Shown here piece by piece: positions 37,511 to 47,478 of a stretch of 64,000 bases of DNA. The translations under genes and the position numbers were made by a program. Within the stretch, counting starts at the first letter, position 1. Every line of letters starts with the position of its first letter. The DNA is from Hyphomicrobiales bacterium (GTDB taxonomy: Bacteria; Pseudomonadota; Alphaproteobacteria; Rhizobiales; Xanthobacteraceae), in contig JADJPN010000001.1 in NCBI GenBank assembly GCA_016713235.1, forward strand, positions 372,001 to 436,000, in the 5' to 3' direction. Under the pieces are notes generated by a model, which was not told the origin of the DNA, searched no databases, and saw only the letters and a list, made by a program, of their open reading frames with translations.

Positions 37511-37545
37511 AAAAAAACGCCCCGCTTTCGCGGGGCGTTTCTATT
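37511..37545. terminator. Bidirectional terminator
   Basis: The hairpin CGCCCCGCTTTCGCGGGGCG (37518-37537) has seven A before it and TTTCTATTT after it. It can therefore end both the YegP-like gene (plus) and the L,D-transpeptidase gene (minus). It is identical to the hairpin at 36741-36760. Confidence 0.88.
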
Positions 37546-37560
37546 TCCAGGCCGCGGAAT

Positions 37561-38061
37561 TCAGCGCACCAGCGACGTGCTCGAAATCCGCATATCGTCG
37601 CGGACGACGACCACTTGCAGGCTCTGCGCGCCGCGCGCCTTCACCATCTCGAACAGGATCTTGGCGTTGTCCGGATGCAGGCGCGTGCAGCCCATCGAAG
37701 CCGGGCGGCCCAGCATCGAGACCGACGTGGTGCCGTGGATCGCGTAATGGCCGTCGTAGAAAATCGCCCAGGGCATCGGCGCGTTATTGAACAGGCGCGA
37801 GATCGCGGTCGCGTTCATCGACTGCACCTTGAAGGTGCCGGCCGGGGTTAGCGCGCCGAGTTTCGCGGTCGAAACCGGCCACACATATTGTTCGACGCCA
37901 TCGACGACGACGCGCAGTTCCTGTTTCGGCACCGAGATCGTGACCACGATCGAAGGCGGCACCGCGGCCGCATTGCCGACAGCAATCGCGGCACGGTTCT
38001 GCGCGTTCGCTGGCATGGCAAGAGCCGCAAGGACCGCCGCAGCGGCGAGAAGATGTTTCAT
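37561..38061 (-). CDS. L,D-transpeptidase (YkuD domain)
   Basis: A 166-residue exported enzyme with a signal peptide (MKHLLAAAAVLAALAMPANA). The YkuD domain starts IVVTISVPKQELRVVVDGVE. The catalytic motif is HGTTSVSMLGRPASMGCTRL with His109 and Cys125. It would make 3-3 peptidoglycan cross-links or attach proteins to the wall. It is close to the murein endopeptidase mepA on the other strand. Confidence 0.92.
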   Translation of the reverse strand: MKHLLAAAAVLAALAMPANAQNRAAIAVGNAAAVPPSIVVTISVPKQELRVVVDGVEQYVWPVSTAKLGALTPAGTFKVQSMNATAISRLFNNAPMPWAIFYDGHYAIHGTTSVSMLGRPASMGCTRLHPDNAKILFEMVKARGAQSLQVVVVRDDMRISSTSLVR

Positions 38062-38220
38062 TTCAACAGCCCCGTAACTTCGTTCAGCCCAGATAATTTA
38101 TTGGGGCAGAACGGGAATTTGCGCAAGCGCGGGCGAGCCACATCTGGGCCCCGTGTCGCGGGATTGTTACCGGAAGAGGCTCATTTTGGCGGCTAGCGGC
38201 GATTCAGTTAGGATTCCGGG

Positions 38221-39101
38221 ATGATGCGCCGCTTTGGAACTTTCGCTCTCATCTTCTTCGCCGCCTCTGCTGCCGAGGCCCAAACCCCTGCGCCCAACGC
38301 TCCCGCCAAGGAGCTGTTCGGAAAGAAGAATGACGCCGCGCCGCTCAAAGCCCGCGCCATCGGCTTCTATTCCAAGGGCTGCCTTGCCGGCGGGGTCGCG
38401 CTCCCGGTGAACGGGCAGACGTGGCAGGTGATGCGGCTTTCGCGCAACCGCAACTGGGGCCACCCGGACCTCATCTCCTTCCTCGAGCGCTTCGCTACCA
38501 GCGTACCGAAAGTCGCGGGCTGGAACGGAATTCTGGTCGGCGATCTCGCGCAGCCGCGCGGCGGGCCGATGCTCACCGGACACGCTTCGCATCAAGTCGG
38601 GCTGGATGCCGATATCTGGCTGACCCCGATGCCGAACCGTACGCTGGCAACTGAGGAGCGTGAAACTTTCCCGCCGCAACTGATGGTGCGCGCCGACCGC
38701 CGCGACATCGATCCGAAAACTTTCACGCCGGGCCATGTGCAGGTGATCCGCGCGGCGGCGGAAGACAAAGAGGTCGAGCGGATTTTCGTGAATGCTGCGA
38801 TCAAGAAAGCGCTATGCCGCGAAGCGCCGAACCAACAGTGGCAATCGAAAGTGCGGGCCTATTGGGGCCACGATTATCACATGCATGTGCGGATGCGCTG
38901 CCCGAAGGACAGCCCGGACTGCACGCCACAAGCACCGGTCGGCAGCGAAGATGGATGCGGCAAGGAACTGGACTGGTGGTTCCGCGACGCGATCATCAAT
39001 CCGCCGAAGCCGAAAGAGCCGAAAGTAAAGCCGAAGCCGAAACCCCGATCACGATGGCGGAACTACCACCATCGTGCCGGGATGTGTTGCTGGCGAAGTA
39101 G
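38221..39101 (+). CDS. mepA: Penicillin-insensitive murein endopeptidase (late frameshift)
   Basis: Periplasmic LAS-family metallo-endopeptidase that cuts peptide cross-links. It has a signal peptide (MMRRFGTFALIFFAASAAEA) and Zn/active-site motifs GHASHQVGLDADIWLTPMP and YWGHDYHMHVRMRCP. Several Cys are expected to form disulfides. The frame as read runs on without stop because one C is missing near 39046. Restoring it gives the family ending PITMAELPPSCRDVLLAK and a TAG at 39101. The apparent extension beyond that point is an artefact. Confidence 0.93.
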
Positions 39102-39105
39102 CCGC

Positions 39106-39675
39106 TTACGCGGCGAGTGCAGCGAGCGGGAGCAAGAGCAGCCCGCCCAGCACCGCCGTGATCACGAGCGAAACCACGATCGCGCAGATCAACGCGACGA
39201 TAAAATAGCCCATGACCTTGTCTTGCGGCGTGCGCATCATGGTCGGCAGGCCGATATACATCGTGTAGAGGCTGTAAATGGCGCCCGCGAGCGCGATCAA
39301 TCCACCGAGCACAGGGATGAAGGCGAAAATGCCCGCCACCCACGACGCAGTATAGGAATACGCGGTGAGCTTCAGCGCGCTCGGCATATGCTTCTCGCTA
39401 CCGAAGGTCGGCGCGAGCGCATTGATGATGAAGGCGACGATATAAACGACAACGAAGGCGAGGATAAAGCCGACAATTGCCGCGGCAAGACCGTAGCTGA
39501 GCGGCAATCCGCCGAGGATCGCGGTGCCGAGGATGGTGCCAATCAGCGGGATCAGCGCGAGGATCGCGACGTAGGTAAAGACTTCTTTGTTGTCTCCTGC
39601 CTCGCCGTCGATCACCGGCCACTCGGCCTTCGGCGAGAGCAAAATATTCTTCACGCGATCTACTATTCCGGCCAT
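39106..39675 (-). CDS. Yip1-domain membrane protein
   Basis: A 189-residue protein (MAGIVDRVKNILLSPKAEWP) with five to six hydrophobic segments. The opening SPKAEWPVIDGEAGDNKEVF and the helix-rich body fit the Yip1/DUF1282-like family. The function in bacteria is not defined. It converges on mepA. Confidence 0.75.
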   Translation of the reverse strand: MAGIVDRVKNILLSPKAEWPVIDGEAGDNKEVFTYVAILALIPLIGTILGTAILGGLPLSYGLAAAIVGFILAFVVVYIVAFIINALAPTFGSEKHMPSALKLTAYSYTASWVAGIFAFIPVLGGLIALAGAIYSLYTMYIGLPTMMRTPQDKVMGYFIVALICAIVVSLVITAVLGGLLLLPLAALAA

Positions 39676-39850
39676 TTGAACCTCCTGCCTCTCACCTCGA
39701 CCCCCGAGGCGATTCGGTTTCGCGGCGGATATTCCCGCCGGGACCCTGTAAAGTCACGCGGAACGCGCAATAGATCAACGGGTTTTCGGCCTTGCCTGTA
39801 CCGCCCTGTGGGCTGTTGCTGGTCTGCAAATCCCGTAGAATTTTTGGTTC

Positions 39851-40681
39851 ATGCGAATGTTTCCACCGCGCCGCATCGTCTGTCTGACCGAAGAAACGGT
39901 CGAAACGCTCTATCTGATGGGCGAAGAGGCCCGGATTGTAGGCGTTTCGGGTTATGCGGTGCGGCCGCCACGGGTGCGGAAGGAAAAGCCGCGGGTCGCC
40001 GCTTTCATCTCGGCGGACGTGCCGAAGATTCTGGCGCTGGAGCCGGACCTCGTTCTGACCTTCTCGGACTTGCAGGCCGGCATCGTCGCCGAACTCGTGA
40101 ATGCCGGCATTGCGGTCCATGCGTTCAATCAGCGCGACGTGGCCGGGATCTTTGCGATGATCGAGACGCTCGGCGGGCTGATCGGACAACCGGGGAAAAG
40201 CACGGCACTCTGCGAAGATCTGCGGCGACGGCTCGGCCAAGCGCGCGCGCGGAGCGCAGCTCTGCCCGTGCGTCCGAAAATCTACTTCGAGGAATGGGAC
40301 GAGCCGATGATCTCCGGCATCGGCTGGGTATCGGAACTGATCGAGATCGCAGGCGGCGTCGAAGCGTTTCCCGAACTCGCGATAAAGAAATCCGCACGCG
40401 AGCGCATCGTCACGCGCGAACAGGTGATCGCGGCAAACCCCGACATCATCATCGGCTCGTGGTGCGGCAAGAAATTCGTTCCGGAGCGGCTCGCGGCGCG
40501 GCCCGGCTTCGAAGCGATCGCGGCGGTGGCGGGCAATTTTCTGCGCGAGATCAAGTCGACGATCATCTTGCAGCCGGGGCCCGCGGCGCTGACCGACGGT
40601 CTGGCTGCGATCGAGGCAATCATCGCGGAATGGGTTGAGGCGCAGCGGTACGGTAAAAAAGCGCTCTCGGCGACGGCCTGA
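39851..40681 (+). CDS. BtuF/FepB-type substrate-binding domain protein without signal peptide
   Basis: A 276-residue protein (MRMFPPRRIVCLTEETVETL) with the periplasmic-binding fold type III: GEEARIVGVSGYAV, LALEPDLVLTFSDLQAGIVA, NPDIIIGSWCGKKF. It resembles cobalamin/iron-siderophore binding proteins, but there is no signal peptide and no permease or ATPase gene beside it. It may be a stand-alone cytoplasmic cobalamin-binding relative. Confidence 0.78.
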   Translation: MRMFPPRRIVCLTEETVETLYLMGEEARIVGVSGYAVRPPRVRKEKPRVAAFISADVPKILALEPDLVLTFSDLQAGIVAELVNAGIAVHAFNQRDVAGIFAMIETLGGLIGQPGKSTALCEDLRRRLGQARARSAALPVRPKIYFEEWDEPMISGIGWVSELIEIAGGVEAFPELAIKKSARERIVTREQVIAANPDIIIGSWCGKKFVPERLAARPGFEAIAAVAGNFLREIKSTIILQPGPAALTDGLAAIEAIIAEWVEAQRYGKKALSATA

Positions 40682-40755
40682 ACCCGGCAGCGCGTGGTTT
40701 TGCGGTTTGGCGCAGCATTTGTTTTATTGGCTTTCGCAACCGAAGAAATGAACCC

Positions 40756-42139
40756 GTGACAGCCAACAAGCGCTTCCTGAGCGACCTTTTCCAAACGATC
40801 TCGGGGCGTAGCCGGGAGCTGATCTCGCGCGCGCGTGGGCGCGCGAAGTCGAGCGGCGAAACGCGCACCGAGAACCTCGTCGAACTTTGCGAGCATCTGC
40901 TTTCCGGACGCGGGGAAGCTTCGGGCGTCGCATTGGCGGCAGAGATACTGGAAACTTATCGCGAACTGAAAACCGGCGAGCGCGTCGCCTTCTTCGAAGC
41001 GCTGGCGCACCGTTTCGGCCCGGACCGCAAGCGGCTGAAGCAGGCCGCGCAAAAATATATCGATGCCGGCAGCGAAGATGCCGAAGCCGAATTGCACGAT
41101 GCGAGCGAGCCGCGGCGGCAGGAAATCGTGCGCCGTCTTAACCTCGCGCCGGACGGCACCGAAACGCTGGTGTCCATGCGCGCGAGCCTGCTCGACGCGC
41201 TGACGAGGCGCGCGGATCTCGCCGCGGTCGACCGCGATTTCGTCCACCTCTTCTCTTCCTGGTTCAACCGCGGATTCCTTGTGCTGAAGCACATCGACTG
41301 GTCGTCGCCCGCGATCGTGCTCGAGAAAATCATCCGCTACGAAGCGGTGCACGAGATCAGGGACTGGGACGATCTGCGGCGCCGGCTCGAGCCGCCGGAC
41401 CGGCGTTGCTACGGCTTCTTTCATCCGCGCACTGATCGACGAGCCGCTGATCTTCGTCGAGGTCGCGCTGACCAAGGAAATTCCGGACGCAATCGCGCCT
41501 ATCCTCGCGCGCGGAAGAAAGCCCATCGAGCCGCGCGACGCGACAACGGCCGTGTTTTATTCGATCTCGAACACGCAGAAGGGTCTTGCCGGCGTCTCGT
41601 TCGGCAGCTTTTTGATCAAGCAGGTGGCGGAAGAAATCTCGCGCGAGTTTCCAAAACTGGAGACCTTTGTCACGCTCTCGCCGGTGCCGGGATTTGCCAA
41701 ATGGCTTGCACGCGAGCAGAAAACGGGCTCCTCACCAGCAATCCACGATGCCGACGGGGCGGCGCTGTCGCTGCTGGATACGCCAGGCTGGCAGGAAAAC
41801 GAGAAGAGCCGCGATACGGTTGCGGGACCGCTCGCATCGTTGGCCGCGCATTATTTCCTGAATGCGAAAACCAGCTACGGACGGCCGCTCGACCCGGTCG
41901 CGCGGTTTCACCTTGGCAACGGCGCCACGCTCGCGCATATCCACGCCAATGCCGACCTCTCGCCGCAGGGGCTGAAGCAGTCGCACGGCGTGATGGTGAA
42001 CTACCGCTATGATCTTGCCGAGATCGAGAAGAACCACGAAGCCTATGCCGAGAACAGCAAAGTCGTGGCGAGCAAAGATGTCCGCAAACTCCTGCGCCAG
42101 CCGCAAACGGCCCGTGCAAACCTTACGAGAATCCACGCC
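40756..42139 (+). CDS. matA: Malonyl-CoA decarboxylase (one frameshift)
   Basis: GTG start at 40756 (MTANKRFLSDLFQTISGRSR). About 460 codons, the normal length for malonyl-CoA decarboxylase, which turns malonyl-CoA into acetyl-CoA and CO2. The N-terminal helical domain runs to FLVLKHIDWSSPAIVLEKII. The catalytic domain starts after a break near 41425 (RRCYGFFHPR to ALIDEPLIFVEVALTKEIPD) and includes CoA/active-site stretches FYSISNTQKGLAGVSFG, AHYFLNAK and VARFHLGNGATLAHIHANAD. As read, no stop separates it from matB; a lost base near the end is likely. Confidence 0.92.
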
Positions 42140-43667
42140 ATGAACGGCACGAACCATCTTTTCTCCGCGCTCGAAGCCGCGATCCCGTCGCGCGAAAAGA
42201 CGCTGATCGAACAGCCGGACGGCAAGACGCTTTCTTATGGCGAGGTATTCGACCTTTCGGCGAAGATTTCCGCGCATCTCATCCGTTGCGGCGTTCAGCC
42301 CGGCGACCGGGTCGCGGTGCAGATTGAAAAGTCGTGGCAGAATCTTGCGCTCTATCTTGGCGTCGTGCGCGCGGGCGGCGTGTATCTGCCGCTCAACACT
42401 GCCTACCCGCTGGCCGAGCTCGAGTATTTTCTTGGCGATGCCGAACCGCGCGTCGTCATTTGCAAGCTCGAGACGGAAAGCGGGGTGAAGGCGCTCGCGG
42501 CAAAGCTGAAGATTGCCACCGTTGAGACGCTCGGCATCAACGGCGACGGCTCGCTGCTTGCGAACGCAAAAGACGTAGTCGCTTCGGCGCCGGTTCCACG
42601 CAAGAAAGATGATCTTGCCGCCATTCTTTATACGTCCGGCACCACCGGCCGTTCGAAAGGCGCGATGCTCTCCCACGAGAACCTGCTCTCGAACGCGGTC
42701 ACGCTCAAAGACTACTGGCGCTTCACCGCGGATGACGTGCTCTTGCACGCATTGCCGATCTATCACACGCACGGCCTCTTCGTTGCGATGAACGTGGTGC
42801 TGCTCGCGGGCGCATCGATGATCTTCTTCGGCAAGTTCGAGGCCGACGAGATGATCCGGCTCATGCCGAAGGCGACCACCATGATGGGCGTGCCGACCTT
42901 CTACGTGCGCTTCGCGGATCACCCGAAAATCACGAACGAAGCGACCAGGCATATGCGTTTGTTCGTTTCTGGCTCGGCGCCGTTGCTCGCGGAAACGCAT
43001 CGCGCGTTCTTCGAAAAAACCGGTCACGCCATTCTCGAACGCTACGGCATGACCGAAACCAACATGAATACCTCGAACCCCTATGACGGCGACCGCATTC
43101 CCGGCACCGTCGGCTTCCCGCTGCCGGGTGTCGCGCTTCGCATTGCCGATCCGGAAGGCGGCAAGGTGCTCGCGCAGGGCGAGATCGGCGTGATCGAGGT
43201 CAAGGGTCCGAACGTGTTTGGCGGCTACTGGCGGATGCCGGAAAAGACAGCGGCCGAATTCCGCGCCGACGGATTCTTCATCACCGGCGATCTCGGCAAG
43301 CTGGATGAACGCGGTTACGTGCACATCGTCGGACGCGGCAAGGATCTCGTGATTTCCGGCGGCTTCAACGTTTATCCGAAGGAAGTCGAAAGCGAGATCG
43401 ACGCGATCCGGCGTGGTCGAATCCGCGGTGATTGGCCTGGCACATCCGGATTTCGGCGAAGGCGTCACCGCGGTGGTCGTGAAAGCAAAAGGCGCGGCGC
43501 TGACCGAGGCTGAAATCCTCAGCGCGCTCGAAGGCCGTCTCGCCCGCTTCAAGCAGCCAAAGCGCGTTTTCTTCGTGGACGACCTGCCGCGCAACGCCAT
43601 GGGCAAAGTGCAGAAGAACGTGCTGCGCGATACTTACGCGAAGACGTTTTCCAAGAACGTGGCTTGA
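42140..43667 (+). CDS. matB: Malonyl-CoA synthetase (one frameshift)
   Basis: ANL-superfamily ligase activating malonate with CoA and ATP; together with MatA it turns malonate into acetyl-CoA. The ATG is at 42140 (MNGTNHLFSALEAAIPSREK). P-loop-like motif AILYTSGTTGRSKGAMLSHE, A5 motif ERYGMTETNM, A7 TGDLGKLDERG, A8 GRGKDLVISGGFNVYP and catalytic Lys in PRNAMGKVQKN. The frame breaks near 43413 (ESEIDAI to GVVESAVIGLAHPDF), apparently two bases lost from CCCGGG. Confidence 0.93.
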
Positions 43668-43739
43668 GGCATTCCGCAACGCTTTGCGGGCTTGCAAAAG
43701 ACCGGTCGCACCAAGCGGCCGGAGCCGATCGGGAGTGCG

Positions 43740-45044
43740 TTACATTCTCGACGGCAGGAATAGCGAGAGCGCCGGGAAGATCACCAGGAGCGCGAGCCGT
43801 ACGAAATCCATCAGGATGAACGGGGTCACCCCGCGATAGATGTTCTGCAACGGAACGTCCTTCGCGATCGAATTGATCACGAAGACGTTCATGCCGATCG
43901 GCGGCAGGATCATGCCGAGCGCCACGACCATCACGATGATGACGCCGAACCAGATTGGGTCGAAGCCGAGCGAGGTTACCACGACCTCGAAAACGATCGG
44001 CACCGTCAGCAGGATCATCGCAAGCTCGTCCATCACCGCGCCGAGCACGATGTACATGAGCAGGATCAGCGTCAGGATGCCGAATTTCCCGAGCGGGAGC
44101 GAAAGCAGGAATGTGCTGAAGTTCTGCGCCGCCTGCGTGATCACGAGTAAATAGCCGAAGATGAAAGCGCCGATCACGATGGTGAAGATCGCAGCTGAGG
44201 TGCGGACGCTGCTGACCAGGCACTCCATCACGATCTTCGACGTCATGCGTCCGCGTAACGCGCCGATTATGAACGCGCCGCTCGCGCCCATCGCCGCGGC
44301 CTCGGTCGCGGTGAAGAGGCCCATATACATGCCGCCCATCACAAACATGAACAGGAGCAGCGTCGCCCAGATGTCTTTGAGCGAGGCGAAGCGCTCGCTC
44401 CACGGCGCTACCGGCCCGCGCGGCATCAACTCCGGACGGAAAAAGCCGACGATCTGCACCGCGACGAGATACATGAACGCGCCGAGCAGACCGGGAATCA
44501 CGCCCGCGATCAGCAGTTTCGAAATATCGGTTTCGGTCAGTACGCCGTAGAGCGCGAACACCACCGACGGCGGAATCATGATGCCGAGCGTACCGCCGGC
44601 GGCAATCACGCCGGTGGCCAACCCATCCTGATAGCCGGCCTTGCGCATCTCCGGCAGCGCAACCTGCGTCATGGTTGCAGCAGTCGCGACCGAAGAACCG
44701 TTGATCGCGGCAAAGCCCGCGCAGGCCGTGATCGTCGACATCGCGAGACCGCCGCGTCTGTGGCCGAGCCAGGCGTTGCTCGCGCGAAACAGTTCGCGGC
44801 TCATGCCGGCCGCAGTCGCGAACGCCCCCATCAGAATAAACATCGGGATGATGCCGAGATCCCAGTCGGTCACGTTGCGGATCGGTGACTGCGCAAGCAA
44901 TGAAAGCGCTGGAATACGGCCGCTCAAATACCAGTAGCCGGCGACCCCCATGACCGCCATGCCGATGCCGATCGGTATGCGCACCGCCATCAGCGCAAAC
45001 AGGCCGACGAAGGCCGAAATGGCGACGATGGTGTTCTGGGTCAT
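43740..45044 (-). CDS. dctM: TRAP transporter large permease (DctM)
   Basis: A 434-residue protein with about twelve membrane segments (MTQNTIVAISAFVGLFALMA). DctM signatures are GSSVATAATMTQVALPEM and AAGGTLGIMIPPSVVFALYG. It is the Na+-coupled pump of a tripartite carboxylate transporter with the DctQ and DctP genes just upstream (3-base gap to DctQ). The DctP specificity decides the substrate, which is unknown here. It is intact. Confidence 0.95.
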   Translation of the reverse strand: MTQNTIVAISAFVGLFALMAVRIPIGIGMAVMGVAGYWYLSGRIPALSLLAQSPIRNVTDWDLGIIPMFILMGAFATAAGMSRELFRASNAWLGHRRGGLAMSTITACAGFAAINGSSVATAATMTQVALPEMRKAGYQDGLATGVIAAGGTLGIMIPPSVVFALYGVLTETDISKLLIAGVIPGLLGAFMYLVAVQIVGFFRPELMPRGPVAPWSERFASLKDIWATLLLFMFVMGGMYMGLFTATEAAAMGASGAFIIGALRGRMTSKIVMECLVSSVRTSAAIFTIVIGAFIFGYLLVITQAAQNFSTFLLSLPLGKFGILTLILLMYIVLGAVMDELAMILLTVPIVFEVVVTSLGFDPIWFGVIIVMVVALGMILPPIGMNVFVINSIAKDVPLQNIYRGVTPFILMDFVRLALLVIFPALSLFLPSRM

Positions 45045-45047
45045 GGC

Positions 45048-45626
45048 TTACTCGACGGGCTCGATCTCGTGTTCGGACTCGACATTTTCGCCGCGCACGA
45101 GCCGGAACAGGCGAACGGCAACAAGTAGCGTTGCAACAACGATCCCGAGAGCCATTACGAGATGGAACGGCCAGAGCTCGAGACGAAGGTCATAGGTCGC
45201 CTCGCCGCTTGCGTAACCGCTCATCACCTTGACGCCGAGCATGTACGAGAAGACGAGAAGAAACAGGAACAGCACGCCGGTCGCGAAAATGTCGATCAAC
45301 CGCTTGTTCGCGGGCGAGGCCCAGTCCCAGAGAATATCGACCTTGATGTGGTCGTTTCGGTAGCTGGTCGCGGCGAGACCCCAAAAAATACACACGCCCA
45401 GCGCGAGGCAGGAAAGGTGATACCACTCGGGAATCGTCAGTACGAAACGGAAGCTCTCGTTGCCCTGAAACCAGTTCACGACATCGCTCAAGCCCGTGCT
45501 CGCGCCACGCACGGTTACATTGACGAAAACGAACAGCGTAACAGCGGCGAGGAAAATCCCCGCCGCCGTTTCCGTGAATACGATCAGTTTATCGATCGCC
45601 TTGTTTAGCTTCGCGGGCGAAGCCAT
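45048..45626 (-). CDS. dctQ: TRAP transporter small permease (DctQ)
   Basis: A 192-residue protein with four membrane segments (FTETAAGIFLAAVTLFVFVN, WYHLSCLALGVCIFWGLAAT, DIFATGVLFLFLLVFSYMLG, FHLVMALGIVVATLLVAV). The DctQ motif YRNDHIKVDILWD is present. It partners DctM. The start overlaps the dctP stop by one base, so the three genes form one operon. Confidence 0.92.
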   Translation of the reverse strand: MASPAKLNKAIDKLIVFTETAAGIFLAAVTLFVFVNVTVRGASTGLSDVVNWFQGNESFRFVLTIPEWYHLSCLALGVCIFWGLAATSYRNDHIKVDILWDWASPANKRLIDIFATGVLFLFLLVFSYMLGVKVMSGYASGEATYDLRLELWPFHLVMALGIVVATLLVAVRLFRLVRGENVESEHEIEPVE

Positions 45627-46647
45627 CAGTAATTCGCGTTCGCTTTTTTCAGTTCGTCCTTCAGCGCTTTAAGCATCGCGTCCGGATCGCCGGCGTTCGC
45701 CTTCTTGATATTCTCGGCCCAGAATGTCGCGACCGGTTCGGCCGCCTTACGCCACTGCGCAACCTGCGCGTCGGTGATTTTATAGACCGTGTGACCGGCG
45801 GCGCTGCGGAGCTTGTCGCGGCCATCAGCTTCGTATTTCGCCCATGGCGTCGCGACCTTTTCGGCCCACTCAGGAGAGCAGTGATCGTCGATCACTTTCT
45901 TTGTGCGGCCGACATGCCGTCGTATTTCGCCTTGTTCATCACCCAGGCGAAGGTCGTGTTGTAAAGCGTCACGTCCATGTGGAACTTGGTCACGCTATCG
46001 ATCTTGAACAGCAGGATCGAGCCCCAAGGGAACGTGATCGCGTCCGCGACACCGCGCTCAAGCACTTCGCGCGATTCCGGCGCGGAGGCCTGCACGTTGG
46101 TGCCGCCGAGCAAGGTCACGAAAGATGCCATCGTCGCGTGCGCGGAACGGATTTTCATGCCTTTGATCTGGTCGGGCGTTTCGATCTTCTTCTTCGCGTG
46201 CAACGCGCCGGGATCGTGCACGAAAGCGAGGCAGAACTTCACGTCCTTCATCTCGCTCGCAGCATACTTACGATACCAGCGATCAAGCGCGACCGAACCG
46301 CCCGTTCCGTTTTTCGCGAGGAACGGCAATTCGCCCGCGGCGATGATCGGGAAGCGGCCCGGCTGATAACCCGGGTTGATATAGGTCACGTCGGCGATGC
46401 CGTCGCGTGCCATGTCGTAGTGGTCGGGCGCTTTGCCCAACTGCTGTGCCGGATAAACTTGGAAAGTAATCGTGCCCTTCGATGCCTTCTCGACCGACTT
46501 GCCCCACTCTTCCATCGCTTTTTGCAGCGGATGTGCGGGCGGAACCCAGTGGCCCATCTTCAAGTGAACTGGCTTGTCCTGAGCTACCGCCGAACCGGCG
46601 ATACCAAGTGCGAGCACAGCCCCCAGCGCAGTCGCGCGCAACTTCAT
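45626..46647 (-). CDS. dctP: TRAP solute-binding protein (DctP) (one frameshift)
   Basis: A periplasmic binding protein of about 340 residues with signal peptide (MKLRATALGAVLALGIAGSA, cleaved before QDKP). Core motifs are LKMGHWVPPAHPLQKAMEEW, MARDGIADVTYINPGYQPG and GGTNVQASAPESREVLERGV. The Arg that grips carboxylates is expected near KGMKIRSAHAT. The frame breaks at 45893 (SAAQRK to KVIDDHCSPEWAEKVATPWA) by one missing A. Family members near this type bind organic or aromatic acids. Confidence 0.92.
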
Positions 46648-46724
46648 TGCAGTCCTCCCATTTTCACCGGCTTGTTTTTTGGCGTGCCGGTATGTGTTGG
46701 CCGGCCTGCCGCCGGCTTCCGATT

Positions 46725-46739
46725 GTTATACCACGAAAC
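46725..46739. promoter_or_regulatory. GTTATA-type half-palindrome upstream of dctP
   Basis: GTTATACCACGAAAC matches 10 of 15 positions of GTTATAGAATATAAC found upstream of the crotonase gene (60585). It lies 78 bases before the dctP start, in the divergent region with a marR gene. One arm is exact, the other weak. Confidence 0.35.
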
Positions 46740-46852
46740 TGTTGGTTGTTGTCGTTCTCCGTGGCGCCCAAACGCTGTTGCTGTGCAGGTGCGAAGCGCC
46801 TGCCAGCTTTTAGCTTTTCCAATTGAGCCAAAGACCGTCCGGATTGTAAAGT

Positions 46853-46878
46853 AAATTAGTTGGGTACAAAACCAATTT
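46853..46878. promoter_or_regulatory. Inverted repeat upstream of marR
   Basis: AAATTAGTTGG (46853-46863) and CCAATTT (46872-46878) form an interrupted inverted repeat, bracketed by AAAGTA and TACTTT further out. It lies about 65 bases before the marR ATG at 46945. It is a candidate operator in the 297-base dctP/marR gap. Confidence 0.35.
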
Positions 46879-46944
46879 CGGCTAGTACTTTCCAAGACGG
46901 GACGGCTTGCTCTCCGCGACAACAGCCTATTGGACCGAAGAAGA

Positions 46945-47457
46945 ATGAAACAAGACTCTCTCTCCCGCAGCGCGGAAGCCGACACCGCGTCGCCGCGCAA
47001 GAACGCAGCCAACGAGCACGTCGATTTCGGGCAACTTGCGAACTGGGTCGGGTTCCATTTGCGGCTCGCGCAGACCGCGAGCTTTCAGGCCTTCGTGCAG
47101 GAAGCGCGCTCGGTCGATCTTAGCCCGGGACGTTTCGCAACATTGCTTCTGATCGGCCGCAACCCGGGCATCAGCCAGACTGCGCTCGCAGCGGCGAACG
47201 GACGGGACAAATCCACGCTTACTCCGATCCTGGAAGATCTCGAGCGCCGCGGCCTGATCGTTCGGGAAAAAGTGAAAACCGACCGCCGCAGCTATCAACT
47301 GACCCTGACCGATGCCGGCAAGAAGATGCTCGATCAGCTGACCGTCTGTGCAAAGCGCCACGACGACAACCTCGACCGCATCATCGGGGCAAAGGATCGC
47401 GCGAAGTTTCTCAAAATTTTGCAGAAGATCGCTGCCGAGGTCGGGCGCGGCGAATAA
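46945..47457 (+). CDS. MarR-family regulator
   Basis: A 170-residue winged-helix repressor, ATG at 46945 (MKQDSLSRSAEADTASPRKN; a TTG at 46930 is also open). The DNA-binding core is NPGISQTALAAANGRDKSTL and the wing is KTDRRSYQLTLTDAGK. It is divergent from dctPQM and 21 bases upstream of the indolepyruvate oxidoreductase-like genes, so it probably controls both. The ligand is likely an aromatic acid or CoA ester, by family analogy only. Confidence 0.88.
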   Translation: MKQDSLSRSAEADTASPRKNAANEHVDFGQLANWVGFHLRLAQTASFQAFVQEARSVDLSPGRFATLLLIGRNPGISQTALAAANGRDKSTLTPILEDLERRGLIVREKVKTDRRSYQLTLTDAGKKMLDQLTVCAKRHDDNLDRIIGAKDRAKFLKILQKIAAEVGRGE

Positions 47458-47478
47458 GAAGACAGAAGGCGGATACGA

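Noticed and set aside
38221..40638. One 805-codon frame that would fuse MepA to downstream sequence
   Set aside because: It arises from a missing C near 39046. Restoring it gives the normal MepA C-terminus and a stop at 39101, and the extension covers the Yip1-like gene antisense and the BtuF-like gene out of frame.
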